NCBI RefSeq assembly: GCF_018860665.1
Contig: NZ_JAHKPK010000005.1
Span: forward strand, 21,331-85,330
DNA length: 64,000 nucleotides
From: Pacificibacter marinus
GTDB taxonomy: Bacteria > Pseudomonadota > Alphaproteobacteria > Rhodobacterales > Rhodobacteraceae
Direction of reading: 5' to 3'
Shown: positions 1 through 9,549 of the stretch, piece after piece
Layout: every line of letters begins with the position of its first letter
Numbering within the stretch: the stretch's first letter is position 1
Notes under the pieces: model-generated
What the model was told of the DNA's origin: nothing
Databases searched by the model: none
Seen by the model: the letters and a program-made list of their open reading frames with translations, nothing else
Made by a program: the position numbers and the translations under genes

Positions 1-242
1 CGATCATGTCATCTGCAAAAAACATCGATGGTGCACAGAAATTCGTGGATTTCTTGCTCAGTGAAGAAGGACAGGAATTGGTGCTGGATATGGGATATAT
101 CCCTGCACGTGATGGCATGGGTGTGCCTGCAGGTTTCCCCGCACGTGCAGACATCAAGCTGATGGATTTTGACCCTGCTGTTGCGCTTGAAAACGCTGAG
201 GCAAACAAAGCTAAATTTGCTGAGCTTTTCGGCGCTGAATGA
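1..242 (+). CDS. C-terminal end of a periplasmic ABC transporter substrate-binding protein (iron(III)/Fbp type), partial
   Basis: Only the last 80 or so codons are in the window; the start lies upstream. The visible tail (residues like QKFVDFLLSEEGQELV, then a YIPARDG stretch) is typical of the C-terminal lobe of FbpA/AfuA-type binding proteins, which capture a ligand in the periplasm and deliver it to the permease. The stop codon overlaps the ATG of the downstream fused permease, so the two are translationally coupled. The ligand cannot be read from this fragment. Iron(III) is the family default, but phosphonate, thiamine or other anion-binding relatives look alike in this region. Confidence 0.75.
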   Translation, partial: IMSSAKNIDGAQKFVDFLLSEEGQELVLDMGYIPARDGMGVPAGFPARADIKLMDFDPAVALENAEANKAKFAELFGAE

Positions 243-1945
243 TGAATCCTACCATGCAAAAAGAAGGCAGCCGGTCTGAGGGTCGGCTGCTCTGTGCGAT
301 TTTAATCGTCTCGATCTGTCTGACGCTTGCCCCCGTTGCACGTTTGTTTGTCGAAGGGGTGACCGACCAAGGCACCTTCGGGTTTACATTGGCGGGCAAA
401 GTGCTGGCGCAACCGTCAACGATGAGCGCGCTCAAACATTCACTGATCACCGCAAGTCTGGGTACGATCGTGTCTTTGGTATTGGGGGCCGCTTTTGCAT
501 TCCTTGTCGCACTGACCAACTTGCGGGCAAAGGCCGCCTTGGTGTTTTGCCTGATGATCCCGATGATGATCCCTCCGCAGATTACAGCGCTGTCATGGAC
601 ACAGATTATGGGACCATCGTCGGTATTGCTCAAAACTCTTGGACTCGCCCCACCCCTTGGATCACCGCAACCGCTTTACTCTGTTGAAGGAATTATCCTG
701 CTGTTGGGTATTCAGCATATGTCGATCATTTTCCTCACTTTGCGCGCAGGACTACGCGCCATCCCGCAAGAAACTGTTGAAGCGGCACGGATCAGTGGGG
801 CGCGCGGTTTGCGGACTTGGTGGCAGGTGATTTTGCCTCTGACTCTGCCAAGCCTTGCGGCAGGCACAGCGATCACTTTTGTCACGGCTCTTGGCAACTT
901 TGGCATCCCCGCGATGCTTGGTATTCCCGCAGGATATGTGACACTGCCGACGCTGGTTTATCAAAAGCTGGCAGGACTTGGCACCAGCGTTCTGGCTGAG
1001 GTATCTGTTCTGGCGATGCTGATCGGTGCTGTCGCCGTTATTGGTATTCTCGCGCAGCGTTTTTTTCAAACACGGCAAAGGATCTATCTTGTCGGTTCCA
1101 CGTCGCGCCCGCTGGCCATCCCGTTGGGGGCTGCACGCTTGCCTGTGGAAATCTTGCTATGGGCTATCGTGGGAATCATACTTGTACTGCCAATGTTTGG
1201 GTTGCTGGCGACATCTTTGGTGCCCGCTTATGGTGTGCCTTTGCGGTTTGACACGGTCACATTGGCCTCTTGGGTCGAGGTTCTGTTGCGCCAGCCCGTC
1301 ACAGCGCGGGCTTTTGTAAACTCATTCGGTTTGGCCTTTGGTGCGGCACTTGTGCTGATGATTTTATGTCTGCCGCTGGCATGGCTGATGGAACGTTCGC
1401 CCACGCGGCTGTCTCGCATCTTCGATAGCCTGCTTGACCTACCCTATGCGCTGCCCGGTGTTGTTTTGTCGATTGCGATGATCCTTTTACTGATCAATTT
1501 ACCCTTCACCGAAGCCACGCTTTATGGAACGATCTGGATCATTTTCTTCGCTTATCTTGCCCGCTTCTTTGCCGTCATGTTCCGCCCCCTACAAGCCAGC
1601 TTGAAACAGCTTGATCCCGCGATGGGGGAAGCCGCGCAATCGGTTGGGGCCACGCTGTTTCAACGCCTACGCGATGTGATCATACCGCTTTCGGCCCCAG
1701 CGGCAGCCGCAGGGGCGATCCTTGTTTTTCTGACAGCGTTCAATGAATTAACCGTATCTGCGTTGCTCTGGTCGTCAGGCACCGAAACATTAGGCGTGGT
1801 GATTTTCAATCTCGATGACAGCGGCGAAACCGCAATGGCCAGCGCTTTGGCTATGACCATTGTGATGGTCGTCATGCTTTTGATGGTTTTGGTTCAACTT
1901 TTATCGCGCCGTTTTCCAAAAGGAGTCGTTCCATGGCAGACATAA
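239..1945 (+). CDS. Fused two-domain ABC transporter permease (FbpB-like)
   Basis: The 568-residue inner-membrane protein contains two copies of the binding-protein-dependent permease domain, as in FbpB. Each half carries an EAA loop for docking the ATPase: EAARISGARG near residue 181 and EAAQSVGATL near residue 464. About twelve hydrophobic segments are visible. The ATG at 239 overlaps the stop of the binding-protein gene, and a second in-frame ATG follows directly at 242. The next gene, the ATPase, starts inside this one's 3' end. This is the membrane pore of a complete Fbp-type importer; substrate specificity is not shown by the permease. Confidence 0.88.
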   Translation: MMNPTMQKEGSRSEGRLLCAILIVSICLTLAPVARLFVEGVTDQGTFGFTLAGKVLAQPSTMSALKHSLITASLGTIVSLVLGAAFAFLVALTNLRAKAALVFCLMIPMMIPPQITALSWTQIMGPSSVLLKTLGLAPPLGSPQPLYSVEGIILLLGIQHMSIIFLTLRAGLRAIPQETVEAARISGARGLRTWWQVILPLTLPSLAAGTAITFVTALGNFGIPAMLGIPAGYVTLPTLVYQKLAGLGTSVLAEVSVLAMLIGAVAVIGILAQRFFQTRQRIYLVGSTSRPLAIPLGAARLPVEILLWAIVGIILVLPMFGLLATSLVPAYGVPLRFDTVTLASWVEVLLRQPVTARAFVNSFGLAFGAALVLMILCLPLAWLMERSPTRLSRIFDSLLDLPYALPGVVLSIAMILLLINLPFTEATLYGTIWIIFFAYLARFFAVMFRPLQASLKQLDPAMGEAAQSVGATLFQRLRDVIIPLSAPAAAAGAILVFLTAFNELTVSALLWSSGTETLGVVIFNLDDSGETAMASALAMTIVMVVMLLMVLVQLLSRRFPKGVVPWQT

Positions 1946-2976
1946 CCCTGACCTCAGTCGGTAAAACATTTTCGGGAACACCCGCCGTGCAAGACATTAG
2001 CACCCGTTTTGAGGACGGTGAATTTATTGCGCTTCTAGGTCCATCGGGCTGCGGTAAGACCACACTTTTGCGGCTGCTGGCGGGGTTTGAGGTGCCCAGC
2101 CAAGGCACAATTCGCATCGGTGATCGTGACATTGCAAACGGCGATACCGGTAAGATGATACCGCCTGAAAACCGCAATATGGGCTTTGTATTTCAGTCTT
2201 ATGCGCTTTGGCCTCATATGACCGTGCGCCGCAATGTGTCCTATCCTTTGGAAATCCGCGGATTTTCCAAAGCCGAAATCGCAAGCCAAACAGATGCCGC
2301 CCTCACCGCAACCGGTCTTGGCACATATGCCGAGCGGATGCCATCGGAGCTGTCAGGCGGGCAAAGACAACGGGTCGCACTGGCGCGTTGTCTCGTGTCC
2401 GATCCTGATGCTGTGCTACTAGATGAGCCTTTGGCAAACCTAGACGTTGCCCTGCGCGCCTCTATGCAGACTGTGTTTACTGATTTTCATAAACGTACGT
2501 GCGCGACGATGGTCTATGTCACTCATGATCAAGCCGAAGCCATGGCCATGGCCGACCGCATCGCCGTCATGGACAATGGTCGTATTCAACAATTTGACAC
2601 GCCGCAAAATCTGTATGAACGCCCTAAGAACCGTTTTGTTGCCGAATTTGTCGGGTTGGGCACCGTTGTGCCTATGCGTGGGGTCGAGAAAAACGAGACA
2701 AGCGCCCACGGTCATGTTTTGGGGCGACGCATTGCAATAAACAGCACGCATGAGTGCCCCAGTCATGTCTGCCTACGCCCCGAGAACCTGACAATTTCGG
2801 AAACGGGTGATCTGCGGGCCAAGGTGGCGCGTGTGACCTATCTGGGCGGGAAATATCTGCTGGAAACCGTGTCTGAGTGTGGCACGCGGCTATTGGCCGA
2901 AACGCGGGCCAAATTTGAGGTGGGCGTACAACTGGGCCTGACCATCACCACCCCTTGGGCATTTTACGAGGATTAA
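1933..2976 (+). CDS. ABC transporter ATPase subunit (FbpC/PotA-like)
   Basis: The 347-residue ATPase has a complete nucleotide-binding domain: Walker A GPSGCGKTT near residue 38, signature LSGGQRQRVALAR, Walker B DAVLLDEPLANLD and the switch histidine in VTHDQAEAM. It is followed by a C-terminal TOBE-like domain of roughly 110 residues, as in iron(III), polyamine and phosphonate importers. The start at 1933 has an AAAGGAG Shine-Dalgarno seven bases upstream, inside the permease gene. It energises the transporter encoded by the two preceding genes. The hydrolase gene downstream begins at the very next base after its stop codon, so all are one transcription unit. Confidence 0.9.
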   Translation: MADITLTSVGKTFSGTPAVQDISTRFEDGEFIALLGPSGCGKTTLLRLLAGFEVPSQGTIRIGDRDIANGDTGKMIPPENRNMGFVFQSYALWPHMTVRRNVSYPLEIRGFSKAEIASQTDAALTATGLGTYAERMPSELSGGQRQRVALARCLVSDPDAVLLDEPLANLDVALRASMQTVFTDFHKRTCATMVYVTHDQAEAMAMADRIAVMDNGRIQQFDTPQNLYERPKNRFVAEFVGLGTVVPMRGVEKNETSAHGHVLGRRIAINSTHECPSHVCLRPENLTISETGDLRAKVARVTYLGGKYLLETVSECGTRLLAETRAKFEVGVQLGLTITTPWAFYED

Positions 2977-4044
2977 ATGCAAAGTGTAAGAATTCTCTCA
3001 GGTATCGGCGACAAAGGCCCTGCTTGTATGCAACTCAATACAGGCAATCAGCGTTGGTTGCTTGATTGCGGGTTTGGTCCCGAGGCCCATGCCCAATTTA
3101 ACCCTGCGTGGCTTGATGGAGTGGATGCAGTATTCATTACACATGATCACATCGACCACATCGGTGGGGCGTCTCACGTGGTTGAGGCAGGCCTGCCAAT
3201 CTATGCCACAGCTCAAACGGCCAAGGCTTTGCCGCCTGCCGCTGTTGTGCGTTTATTGCCAGAGCAAGGCAAAACCGTGATTGATGGCATATCTTTAACC
3301 ACAGGGCGCAACGGCCATGCGATGGGCGGTGTATGGATGCATTTTGCGATGGGCGACGGGCTGTTTTATTCAGGCGATTGGTCAGAGGAATCTGATTGGT
3401 TTCCTTTTGATCTGCCCCCGCTGGCCGCAACCGCTATTTTGGATTGTTCCTATCACCTTGATGATGTGCCCCAAGCCGACCGCTTTGCAGCACTTGATAC
3501 ATTGCTGGATGGGCTAGACGGACAAGTGCTTCTGCCGGTGCCCCCTTCGGGTCGAGCAGGTGAAATGGCGCTTCATCTGATCCGCCGTTACGGAGTGCAA
3601 AGCGTGATGTTAGACCCTGAATGTATGACAACCCTGCGCGCAGCTTTATCGAGTGGAACACTTAACCAGCATGTTCAAGAAATCGCCCCCTTGTTGGACC
3701 GCAGTCCAATGGAGCAAGCGCGTTTTTTGATCTGTGATACCCCCAATGCCGACGGTGGTGCCGCTTGGGGTTATGTACGGGCTTGGCATGAAAGCGGGCG
3801 CTTGGGGCAAGATGCGCATGTTGTATTTACCGGTCATATGACAGCCCATGCCCGTGGCATTTGCAGCGTCCCTGGCGGGTATTTTCAACGCTGGAACGTG
3901 CATCCCCCCTTGCGTGATCAAATCAAAATGCTGGAACGATTACGCGCAAAACGCTTTGCCCCCGCCTTTTGCACGCAACCAGAAGATTACCTCATTGAAG
4001 ATTTAGGAGTAGAGGTTTTCATGCATGATCTCATCCGCTTATGA
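2977..4044 (+). CDS. Metallo-beta-lactamase-fold hydrolase
   Basis: The 355-residue protein has the metal-binding motif THDHIDHIGG near residues 53-62 and further candidate ligands, a histidine in NGHAMGG and an aspartate in YSGDWSEES. These define the MBL fold used by zinc phosphodiesterases, RNases and lipases. A C-terminal extension with FTGHMTAHARG resembles the beta-CASP/RNA-metabolising subgroup, though I cannot assign it firmly. It starts directly after the ATPase stop and overlaps the next gene by four bases (ATGA). Co-transcription with a transporter and two phosphatase genes suggests hydrolysis of an imported phosphoester. The substrate is unknown. Confidence 0.8.
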   Translation: MQSVRILSGIGDKGPACMQLNTGNQRWLLDCGFGPEAHAQFNPAWLDGVDAVFITHDHIDHIGGASHVVEAGLPIYATAQTAKALPPAAVVRLLPEQGKTVIDGISLTTGRNGHAMGGVWMHFAMGDGLFYSGDWSEESDWFPFDLPPLAATAILDCSYHLDDVPQADRFAALDTLLDGLDGQVLLPVPPSGRAGEMALHLIRRYGVQSVMLDPECMTTLRAALSSGTLNQHVQEIAPLLDRSPMEQARFLICDTPNADGGAAWGYVRAWHESGRLGQDAHVVFTGHMTAHARGICSVPGGYFQRWNVHPPLRDQIKMLERLRAKRFAPAFCTQPEDYLIEDLGVEVFMHDLIRL

Positions 4045-4586
4045 CCTTGTGGCCTCTCCCCACGAAAAGCTTTTGCCTGATCCGGCATGGCGAAACGACA
4101 GCCAATGCGGATAATATCATCGCAGGCATTACCGATGTGCATTTAAGCCCCCTTGGCCGCAATCAAGCACGGGCCTTGGCCTGCCGAAGATGGCCCGATC
4201 CAATCGCATTGTTTTCTAGTCCGCTGTCGCGCGCACAAGACACTTGCAAACTGGCATTTCAGGGGCAGGATTTCGTTCTGCACGACGACCTGCGGGAACG
4301 CGATTGGGGTAAATTTGAAGGCCGCCCCTTAGCTGAGCTTCCCAATCGTGATGACACCCCTGATGGGGGCGAAAGCTGGCCTGCAATGTTGGCGCGTGTG
4401 CATCAGGCCATATCCGAGATATGCGCAACATCTGGTACAGCCCTGCCGGTGGTTGTTTGTCATTCTGGCATCATCCGCGCCGCACGTGTGCTTTGGACCA
4501 CTGGCAACGTAGGTCAGCGCCCACCAAATGCCGTGCCACTTTTGTTTGATAAATTGCCCCATACAATTCAGGAGAAGACAATATGA
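4041..4586 (+). CDS. Histidine phosphatase (phosphoglycerate mutase-like) family protein
   Basis: The 181-residue protein carries the RHGE catalytic motif (CLIRHGETTAN, near residue 15), a second conserved arginine in FSSPLSRAQDT, the ERDWGKFEG acid motif and the late histidine in VVCHSGIIRA. This is a full active site for the branch that removes phosphate through a phospho-histidine intermediate. It is short, like CobC or broad-specificity phosphatases, and is unlikely to be a glycolytic mutase. The start overlaps the upstream hydrolase stop (ATGA), and the end overlaps the HAD gene by four bases. The operon context with an importer suggests dephosphorylation of a small organic phosphate. 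Confidence 0.82.
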   Translation: MTLWPLPTKSFCLIRHGETTANADNIIAGITDVHLSPLGRNQARALACRRWPDPIALFSSPLSRAQDTCKLAFQGQDFVLHDDLRERDWGKFEGRPLAELPNRDDTPDGGESWPAMLARVHQAISEICATSGTALPVVVCHSGIIRAARVLWTTGNVGQRPPNAVPLLFDKLPHTIQEKTI

Positions 4587-5047
4587 TTCAAACGGACTTA
4601 AAACCCTGCGTTGTCTTTGATGTCGATGGAACCCTCGCAGAATTTGATGCCAAAACACTGGGTCATCTTGTGCATGGGGTGGAAAAGCACTGGGATGAGT
4701 TTCACACCGCCATGGCCGATGCGCCCTTGATTGCCCCAGTCGCCAAATTGATGCAGCGCCTCAAAGACAGTGGCGAAACCATCGTCATTTGCTCTGGGCG
4801 TCCACAAGGCTGGGCCGATCATACGATTGCATGGTTGCGTAAACACAACCTTCCTTTTGACGGGATTTACCTCAGAGACGCGGACCAGGACGATGCCAGC
4901 GACCCCGAAGTGAAACGCCATGCCTTGGCTCAGATGAAGGCAGATGGACTGAGACCTTGGATCGTCATTGATGATCGCAGCTCAGTCGTTGCGGCTTGGC
5001 GCGCCGAAGGGATCATCTGTCTGCAATGTGCTCCAGGCGACTTTTGA
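4583..5047 (+). CDS. HAD-superfamily phosphatase resembling the polynucleotide 3'-phosphatase domain
   Basis: The 154-residue protein has HAD motif I FDVDGTLAEF near residue 13, motif II serine in VICSGRPQG, and a late acidic motif VIDDRSSVV. The compact arrangement, with GRP after motif II and the LRKHNLPFDGIYLR segment, resembles the 3'-phosphatase half of T4-type polynucleotide kinase/phosphatase. The protein is too short to include a kinase half. It starts in a four-base overlap with the histidine phosphatase and has an AGGAG site just upstream. It is the last gene of the transporter/phosphoesterase operon. Family level is secure; the nucleic-acid or nucleotide substrate is inference. Confidence 0.78.
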   Translation: MIQTDLKPCVVFDVDGTLAEFDAKTLGHLVHGVEKHWDEFHTAMADAPLIAPVAKLMQRLKDSGETIVICSGRPQGWADHTIAWLRKHNLPFDGIYLRDADQDDASDPEVKRHALAQMKADGLRPWIVIDDRSSVVAAWRAEGIICLQCAPGDF

Positions 5048-6173
5048 GTGGAATTGTAGAACCTCACTGAACACCTTCTGTGATCGTCAAGCCGCGTTTC
5101 GAACGCGACCCGGTAAGCCTCTTTCACATCTCACCCTGTTTTGTTGCGTGCCGCATACTGATCTTTGTGCGATTTGATATTCGATCCCGCCATAATCCTT
5201 CAGCATTCGTCTAAGTAGCGGGCGAGCGTTCCTTCAACGTCGCGAAGAGTTCGGGCGCAGAGTGGCGCGATCGTTTCTGGGAGAAGGTGTATGACCTGAC
5301 CTAGGTAGAAGCGCCAGACTAATAGGCTTCGTTTCGGAGTTCTTGCATGGAATTCTTTGCTGGTACCATGTGCCAGAGCGTCGTTCTGGGCCTTCAATCA
5401 AGGCCCAAACTGGAGCCTCTGAATTTGCCATATTCGCCTTAAGCGGGAGTAAGCCCGCGATGCGCCATACAAAAGCGATCTGTTGGCGCCATTGAGATGG
5501 TCCATGAGCCTGCGCATGAACGGGCAAGAAATGTGATGCATACCACTGTCGCGGGTACCTAGATTGCAAACATAAAAGCGATAAGGCATCTCAGAAAGGC
5601 AGAGCTGTTCAAAACCGATCTATCGGATTTATTGTCAGTTCGAATTGGTCCTGGGGATGGTGCCATAGCCGCGTTTTAAGCGAGGTGTAGCTAAGTCACA
5701 ATTGGAATCGCGTAGGATTCGAGCGCCGGTAAAGTTCATAAAATGACTTAATTTCAATCACTTTAGCCTGATTCTTTTCCTTTTATAGATGTGTGCACGT
5801 ACTTAGGTGTGGATTTTCAACTTTTGGATTAGCGAAAAATCACCTGTAGATGTCGGAAAAGGGAAGCGCCTATCTCTGGTCGGCAAGTATCAACGCGATA
5901 GCGCTTTTCGGGGCGGATTTCTGCACGACAAACGGAATCGTTTCAGTCAACTTTATATCAATAGAAAATTAAAATTGCCTTTAGGAACCCAAAATAGGGG
6001 CCGCTTCGAAGGTTGTGTTTTTACTGAGTTGAGACTGGAAAGGACAAATACGTGGTAGATCATATTTTTCCATCAAACTTTTCCACAACCACAGGCTGTG
6101 CCTCTGTGAGTGATGTCAGTGTGCTAAAAAGCGGGCTGCCATCGGCCCTCAACCATACAAAAGGATCGCAGTT
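5048..6173. other. Long gene-poor intergenic region
   Basis: There is no convincing gene between the HAD phosphatase and the RTX protein. Short open frames occur on both strands (for example 5,200-5,590 minus and 5,807-6,058 plus) but lack family motifs. The last 120 bases are AT-richer and should hold the promoter and leader of the RTX gene. A good Shine-Dalgarno (AAAAGGA) lies about ten bases before the ATG at 6,174. I saw no tRNA, CRISPR or clear terminator here. Confidence 0.5.
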
Positions 6174-8297
6174 ATGAGTGTTACACTAACCGCAAACGAC
6201 AGCCTGTATGCATACAATGGCGAACTCGCTGACCTTTATACTGGCCTGCTGAATGCGACTGTTTTACCTGCTATTGAGACTCCGGTTTCCGGTGTCTTTA
6301 CGGATGACGATGGCACGCTTGACACAAGCGGCACCAGCACAGTGTCGATCGACGGCGGCACTGACCAAACCATGACATATCTTGGGTCAGGAACTGCTGG
6401 ATTGCTCGGCGGAGGACTGGGCGGCGTCATCGGTGGTATTCTTGTTGGTACAACCCCCGTTATGGCTTTCTCAGTAGAAACCGGCACGGGCACTCAAATC
6501 TATCTGTATGCCCCCGAAGGCTTTCCCGCTTTAACCGCGATTAGCATGTCTTTGGATATCGATGCATCCGAAACGTTTGATCTCGCGCCAAGCACCCCTG
6601 GTGTTGTGGACGGGACATCTGGCGATGACGTTATGAATGTCGGGTATGAAGATGCCGATGGCGATGAGATTACTGACTATGACCCCGGTTGGTTAGGGAT
6701 CGGTTATCAGTCTGGCGATGACGTCGTCTATGGCTACTCAGGCAATGACACAATCAATGCTGGCAGCGGTGATGATGAAATCCACGGCGGTACTGGGGAC
6801 GATATCCTCAATGGTGGCGATGGAGACGATACGATCTATGGGGATGAGGGGAACGACACCATTTCCGGCGGGGCTGGTGCCGACACCATCTATGGTGGCG
6901 AAGGCAATGACACGATCGAAGGTGGTGAAGGCAACGATACGGTCTACGGCGGTGACGGCAACGACACTTGGCTCGCAGGGACTACAGACAGCGGCAATGA
7001 CAAGGTCTACCTTGAAGGAGGCGACGACACTGCGGAGGTTGGCTTTCTTTACGAAGCCTCGCCCGTAACTGAAGTCTTAGATGGCGGCGACGGCGAAGAT
7101 ACTGTCGCGTTTGATTCTGCATTGGTTGATGAATACGATATCGGAATTACCCTGAATGACACGGGCGTGGCCACAAATATTGGTTTTAATACTGAAGTTT
7201 CCAACTTCGAAAACGTGCGCGGCAACTCTGGTGAAAATGCCATCACGGGTAACAATGTTGACAACAAGCTCTGGGGCTTGGGTGGTGAAGATACTCTCAG
7301 TGGCGGCGGCGGCAACGATCTAATCGATGGTGGTGATGACGACGATACGCTGACAGGTGGCTCTGGTGACGATACATTTGTTTGGTCAGGCGCGGATCGC
7401 GGCAATGACATTATCACCGATTTCGGTACCGATAGCGGTGGCCCTTATGACGATGATGACACAACAAATAATGACTTTGTTGATCTAAGCGCCATTTTTA
7501 ATGATAGCACCCTAGCAGATTACAACGCCGCAAACGGCACCGATTTTGCGCATGCGATTACCGCACTCAACCATGATCTGGCTGATGGGGTTGTCAACTT
7601 TGACGGCACCGATATGTCTGGTCCGACGTTGACGATGACAGGGATCACCGGGGGGGTAACCGAAGATCAAACGGCTGTGGTCTGTTTCGCTTCGGGGACT
7701 TTGATCAAGACATGCGAAGGCGAAATTGCCGTCGAAGACCTAAAAGTGGGTGATAAGGTTTTGACGCTTGATGATGGGTATCAGCCAATCCGTTGGATCG
7801 GCATACGCAAATTGTCTGCTCAAGATCTTACCAAGAACCCAAAACTTCGCCCAATCCGTATCCGCGCTGGGGCTTTGGGCAATGATATGCCGACGCAAGA
7901 TTTAACTGTTTCCCCACAACACCGCATTCTTGCCAATTCCAAGATTGCTGAGCGTATGTTCGGTGTGAACGAGGTGTTGGTCGGTGCTAAACATTTGACG
8001 GAACTTGAGGGCGTCGAGGTCGCGGAAGACATGACTGAGGTGACTTATGTGCACTTCTTGTTTGAAGAACACCAAATCGTGTTTTCAAACGGGGCGCGGA
8101 CCGAAAGCTTGTACACGGGTGCCGAAGCTCTCAAATCGATTTCCCCGAAAGCGCGTGAAGAAATTTATGCGATTTTCCCTGGCCTTCAGGCTGACCCAGA
8201 CGCTGGCACCGACGCCGTGCGCCTTTTGGTGCCCGGACGACAGGCCCGTAAATTGGCAGAGCGTTCGGCACGCAACGATAAGCGTATTTTCTCTTAA
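6174..8297 (+). CDS. Secreted RTX calcium-binding protein with C-terminal Hint domain
   Basis: The 707-residue acidic protein has three parts. An N-terminal region of about 180 residues contains a glycine-rich stretch. Then come many GGxGxDxxx nonapeptides, densest at residues 195-275 and again near 370-410, which form calcium-binding beta rolls in type I secreted proteins. A Hint (hedgehog/intein) domain starts at about residue 500: VVCFASGTLIKT with the nucleophile-type cysteine, a GDKVLTLD motif and TVSPQHRIL. Hint-tailed RTX proteins are common in Roseobacters. There is no N-terminal Sec signal, consistent with type I export, but no transporter is nearby. A strong hairpin follows the gene. 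Confidence 0.88.
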   Translation: MSVTLTANDSLYAYNGELADLYTGLLNATVLPAIETPVSGVFTDDDGTLDTSGTSTVSIDGGTDQTMTYLGSGTAGLLGGGLGGVIGGILVGTTPVMAFSVETGTGTQIYLYAPEGFPALTAISMSLDIDASETFDLAPSTPGVVDGTSGDDVMNVGYEDADGDEITDYDPGWLGIGYQSGDDVVYGYSGNDTINAGSGDDEIHGGTGDDILNGGDGDDTIYGDEGNDTISGGAGADTIYGGEGNDTIEGGEGNDTVYGGDGNDTWLAGTTDSGNDKVYLEGGDDTAEVGFLYEASPVTEVLDGGDGEDTVAFDSALVDEYDIGITLNDTGVATNIGFNTEVSNFENVRGNSGENAITGNNVDNKLWGLGGEDTLSGGGGNDLIDGGDDDDTLTGGSGDDTFVWSGADRGNDIITDFGTDSGGPYDDDDTTNNDFVDLSAIFNDSTLADYNAANGTDFAHAITALNHDLADGVVNFDGTDMSGPTLTMTGITGGVTEDQTAVVCFASGTLIKTCEGEIAVEDLKVGDKVLTLDDGYQPIRWIGIRKLSAQDLTKNPKLRPIRIRAGALGNDMPTQDLTVSPQHRILANSKIAERMFGVNEVLVGAKHLTELEGVEVAEDMTEVTYVHFLFEEHQIVFSNGARTESLYTGAEALKSISPKAREEIYAIFPGLQADPDAGTDAVRLLVPGRQARKLAERSARNDKRIFS

Positions 8298-8321
8298 CGC
8301 TCCTGTTTAAAGAAATCTAAT

Positions 8322-8353
8322 CCTGCTGAGCAATGCCCCACTTGCTCAGCAGG
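8322..8353 (+). terminator. Hairpin after the RTX-Hint gene
   Basis: A perfect 12-bp stem (cctgctgagcaa with ttgctcagcagg) encloses an eight-base loop 25 bases after the RTX stop codon. No strong T tract follows, so it may be a weak intrinsic terminator, a 3' stabilising hairpin, or a symmetric regulatory site. Confidence 0.6.
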
Positions 8354-8460
8354 CAGCACCGGACATGCAGCCGAAGCAAGACGTGTGTCTTGAACAAGTG
8401 AAACGTCGACGGAGATCGGCGATAACCTAAACAAAAATCAAGAATTGGGCCGAGTTGGAT

Positions 8461-9375
8461 ATGATGAACAATAGCAAAACGATAACTGTATCTTATGGAG
8501 CGTTTTCCTGTACTTTACAGGGCTTTGAAGATCCTCAATCGACAATGCGCGCTATAGCTGATTATTTTAAGGGCGTCGTTGCGGATGATCGATATTTTGG
8601 TGCGCCCCCTTTGACCCCAGACGCTTCTTCTGGTGATGTTGAGGACGGCGTGCTTCGATCGCGGGGGCCTCAAGACGCAGCATCTAATCTTGTTCGTGAT
8701 GCGTCTGTCACAAAAAAAACGTCGCCCAAAGCTGTTAGTAGCGCGATATCTGAAAAGGGCGATAAGGAGCAAAAGTCGGCATCTGCTACAGGGGTGTTCA
8801 AAGGAAAAAATAAGTCTGAGCAAGATGATAAGTCGGACGTAAGGGCACGCGCCAGGCAAAAAAAACGTGCCGCAGTCAGAGCGGCTCGGCAAAAACGTTT
8901 ACAAGTTGAACAAGAGGCCAAGAGAAACGGCAATCCGTCTGAAGATATCGTCAAACAGCATTTTAGAAATCCAGCCGAGGAGAAGAAGTCTCCCGTTGAG
9001 CTTACTGAGACCTCTCCTTCGGATGATGGACCAGCCGAAGTTTCCCAGTTGAACAAGGTTAGATTGGTTCGTGAGTTGAGCGAAGGTCTTGGCAGTTCCT
9101 CGTTGGGAATTGAGGCGGAAAAAGAGTTGATTCATGAATTGGCTGAGGTCGCGACAGCAGATCGCGACGCCCCAGCCGTAAATTCGACACGCTACGATTG
9201 CAGTAAAAGCAATATGCGCAGTATTTATACCGCCTTGAATTCTGCGATACAAAAGCACAGGAATGACGAAAGCATTGTTTTGGCGCAGTTGTTGCGCTCA
9301 GATGTAAAGCCAAGTCCAAGCGATGCGTCCGTGCTTATGTTGCCACCGAGCCTGCGTATTGATTCAAATTATTAA
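8461..9375 (+). CDS. Lysine-rich hypothetical protein with conserved Rhodobacterales-type N terminus
   Basis: I place the start at ATG 8,461 (tandem ATGATG); an in-frame TTG lies six bases earlier. The protein is 304 residues. The first 60 residues, beginning around [15 protein letters not shown] and including TMRAIADYF and DDRYFGA, form a small folded-looking domain that I associate with large uncharacterised Rhodobacteraceae proteins. The middle (about residues 60-200) is low-complexity, rich in Lys, Arg, Ser and Glu and probably disordered. The C terminus ends abruptly. Function is unknown. It is shorter than my recollection of relatives with this N terminus, so it may be a truncated family member. 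Confidence 0.65.
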   Translation: MMNNSKTITVSYGAFSCTLQGFEDPQSTMRAIADYFKGVVADDRYFGAPPLTPDASSGDVEDGVLRSRGPQDAASNLVRDASVTKKTSPKAVSSAISEKGDKEQKSASATGVFKGKNKSEQDDKSDVRARARQKKRAAVRAARQKRLQVEQEAKRNGNPSEDIVKQHFRNPAEEKKSPVELTETSPSDDGPAEVSQLNKVRLVRELSEGLGSSSLGIEAEKELIHELAEVATADRDAPAVNSTRYDCSKSNMRSIYTALNSAIQKHRNDESIVLAQLLRSDVKPSPSDASVLMLPPSLRIDSNY

Positions 9376-9549
9376 GGCTTGTCACAAACGCAATGCTTTG
9401 CTGAGAACCGGTCCGAGTCTTTGAGCGGCCTAACCATGTCGAGGCTTGCGGCCGTTCAAAATATACAGGCATCGCGTCGCGTTTTCCGGTCTTTGTGATT
9501 CATGTCACCGATCATTACTTTTTATATAATTACGCGCTAGAAATTTGGA

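Noticed and set aside
5398..5589. Minus-strand frame as a gene in the 5 kb gap
   Set aside because: It is 63 codons with no family motif; neighbouring frames overlap it equally well.
5807..6058. 83-codon plus-strand frame upstream of the RTX gene
   Set aside because: No motif and no convincing ribosome-binding site; sequence composition looks non-coding.
6760..7410. DNA-level tandem repeat array
   Set aside because: The repetition arises from RTX nonapeptide codons (GGxGxDxxx) inside a normal gene, not from a non-coding repeat.
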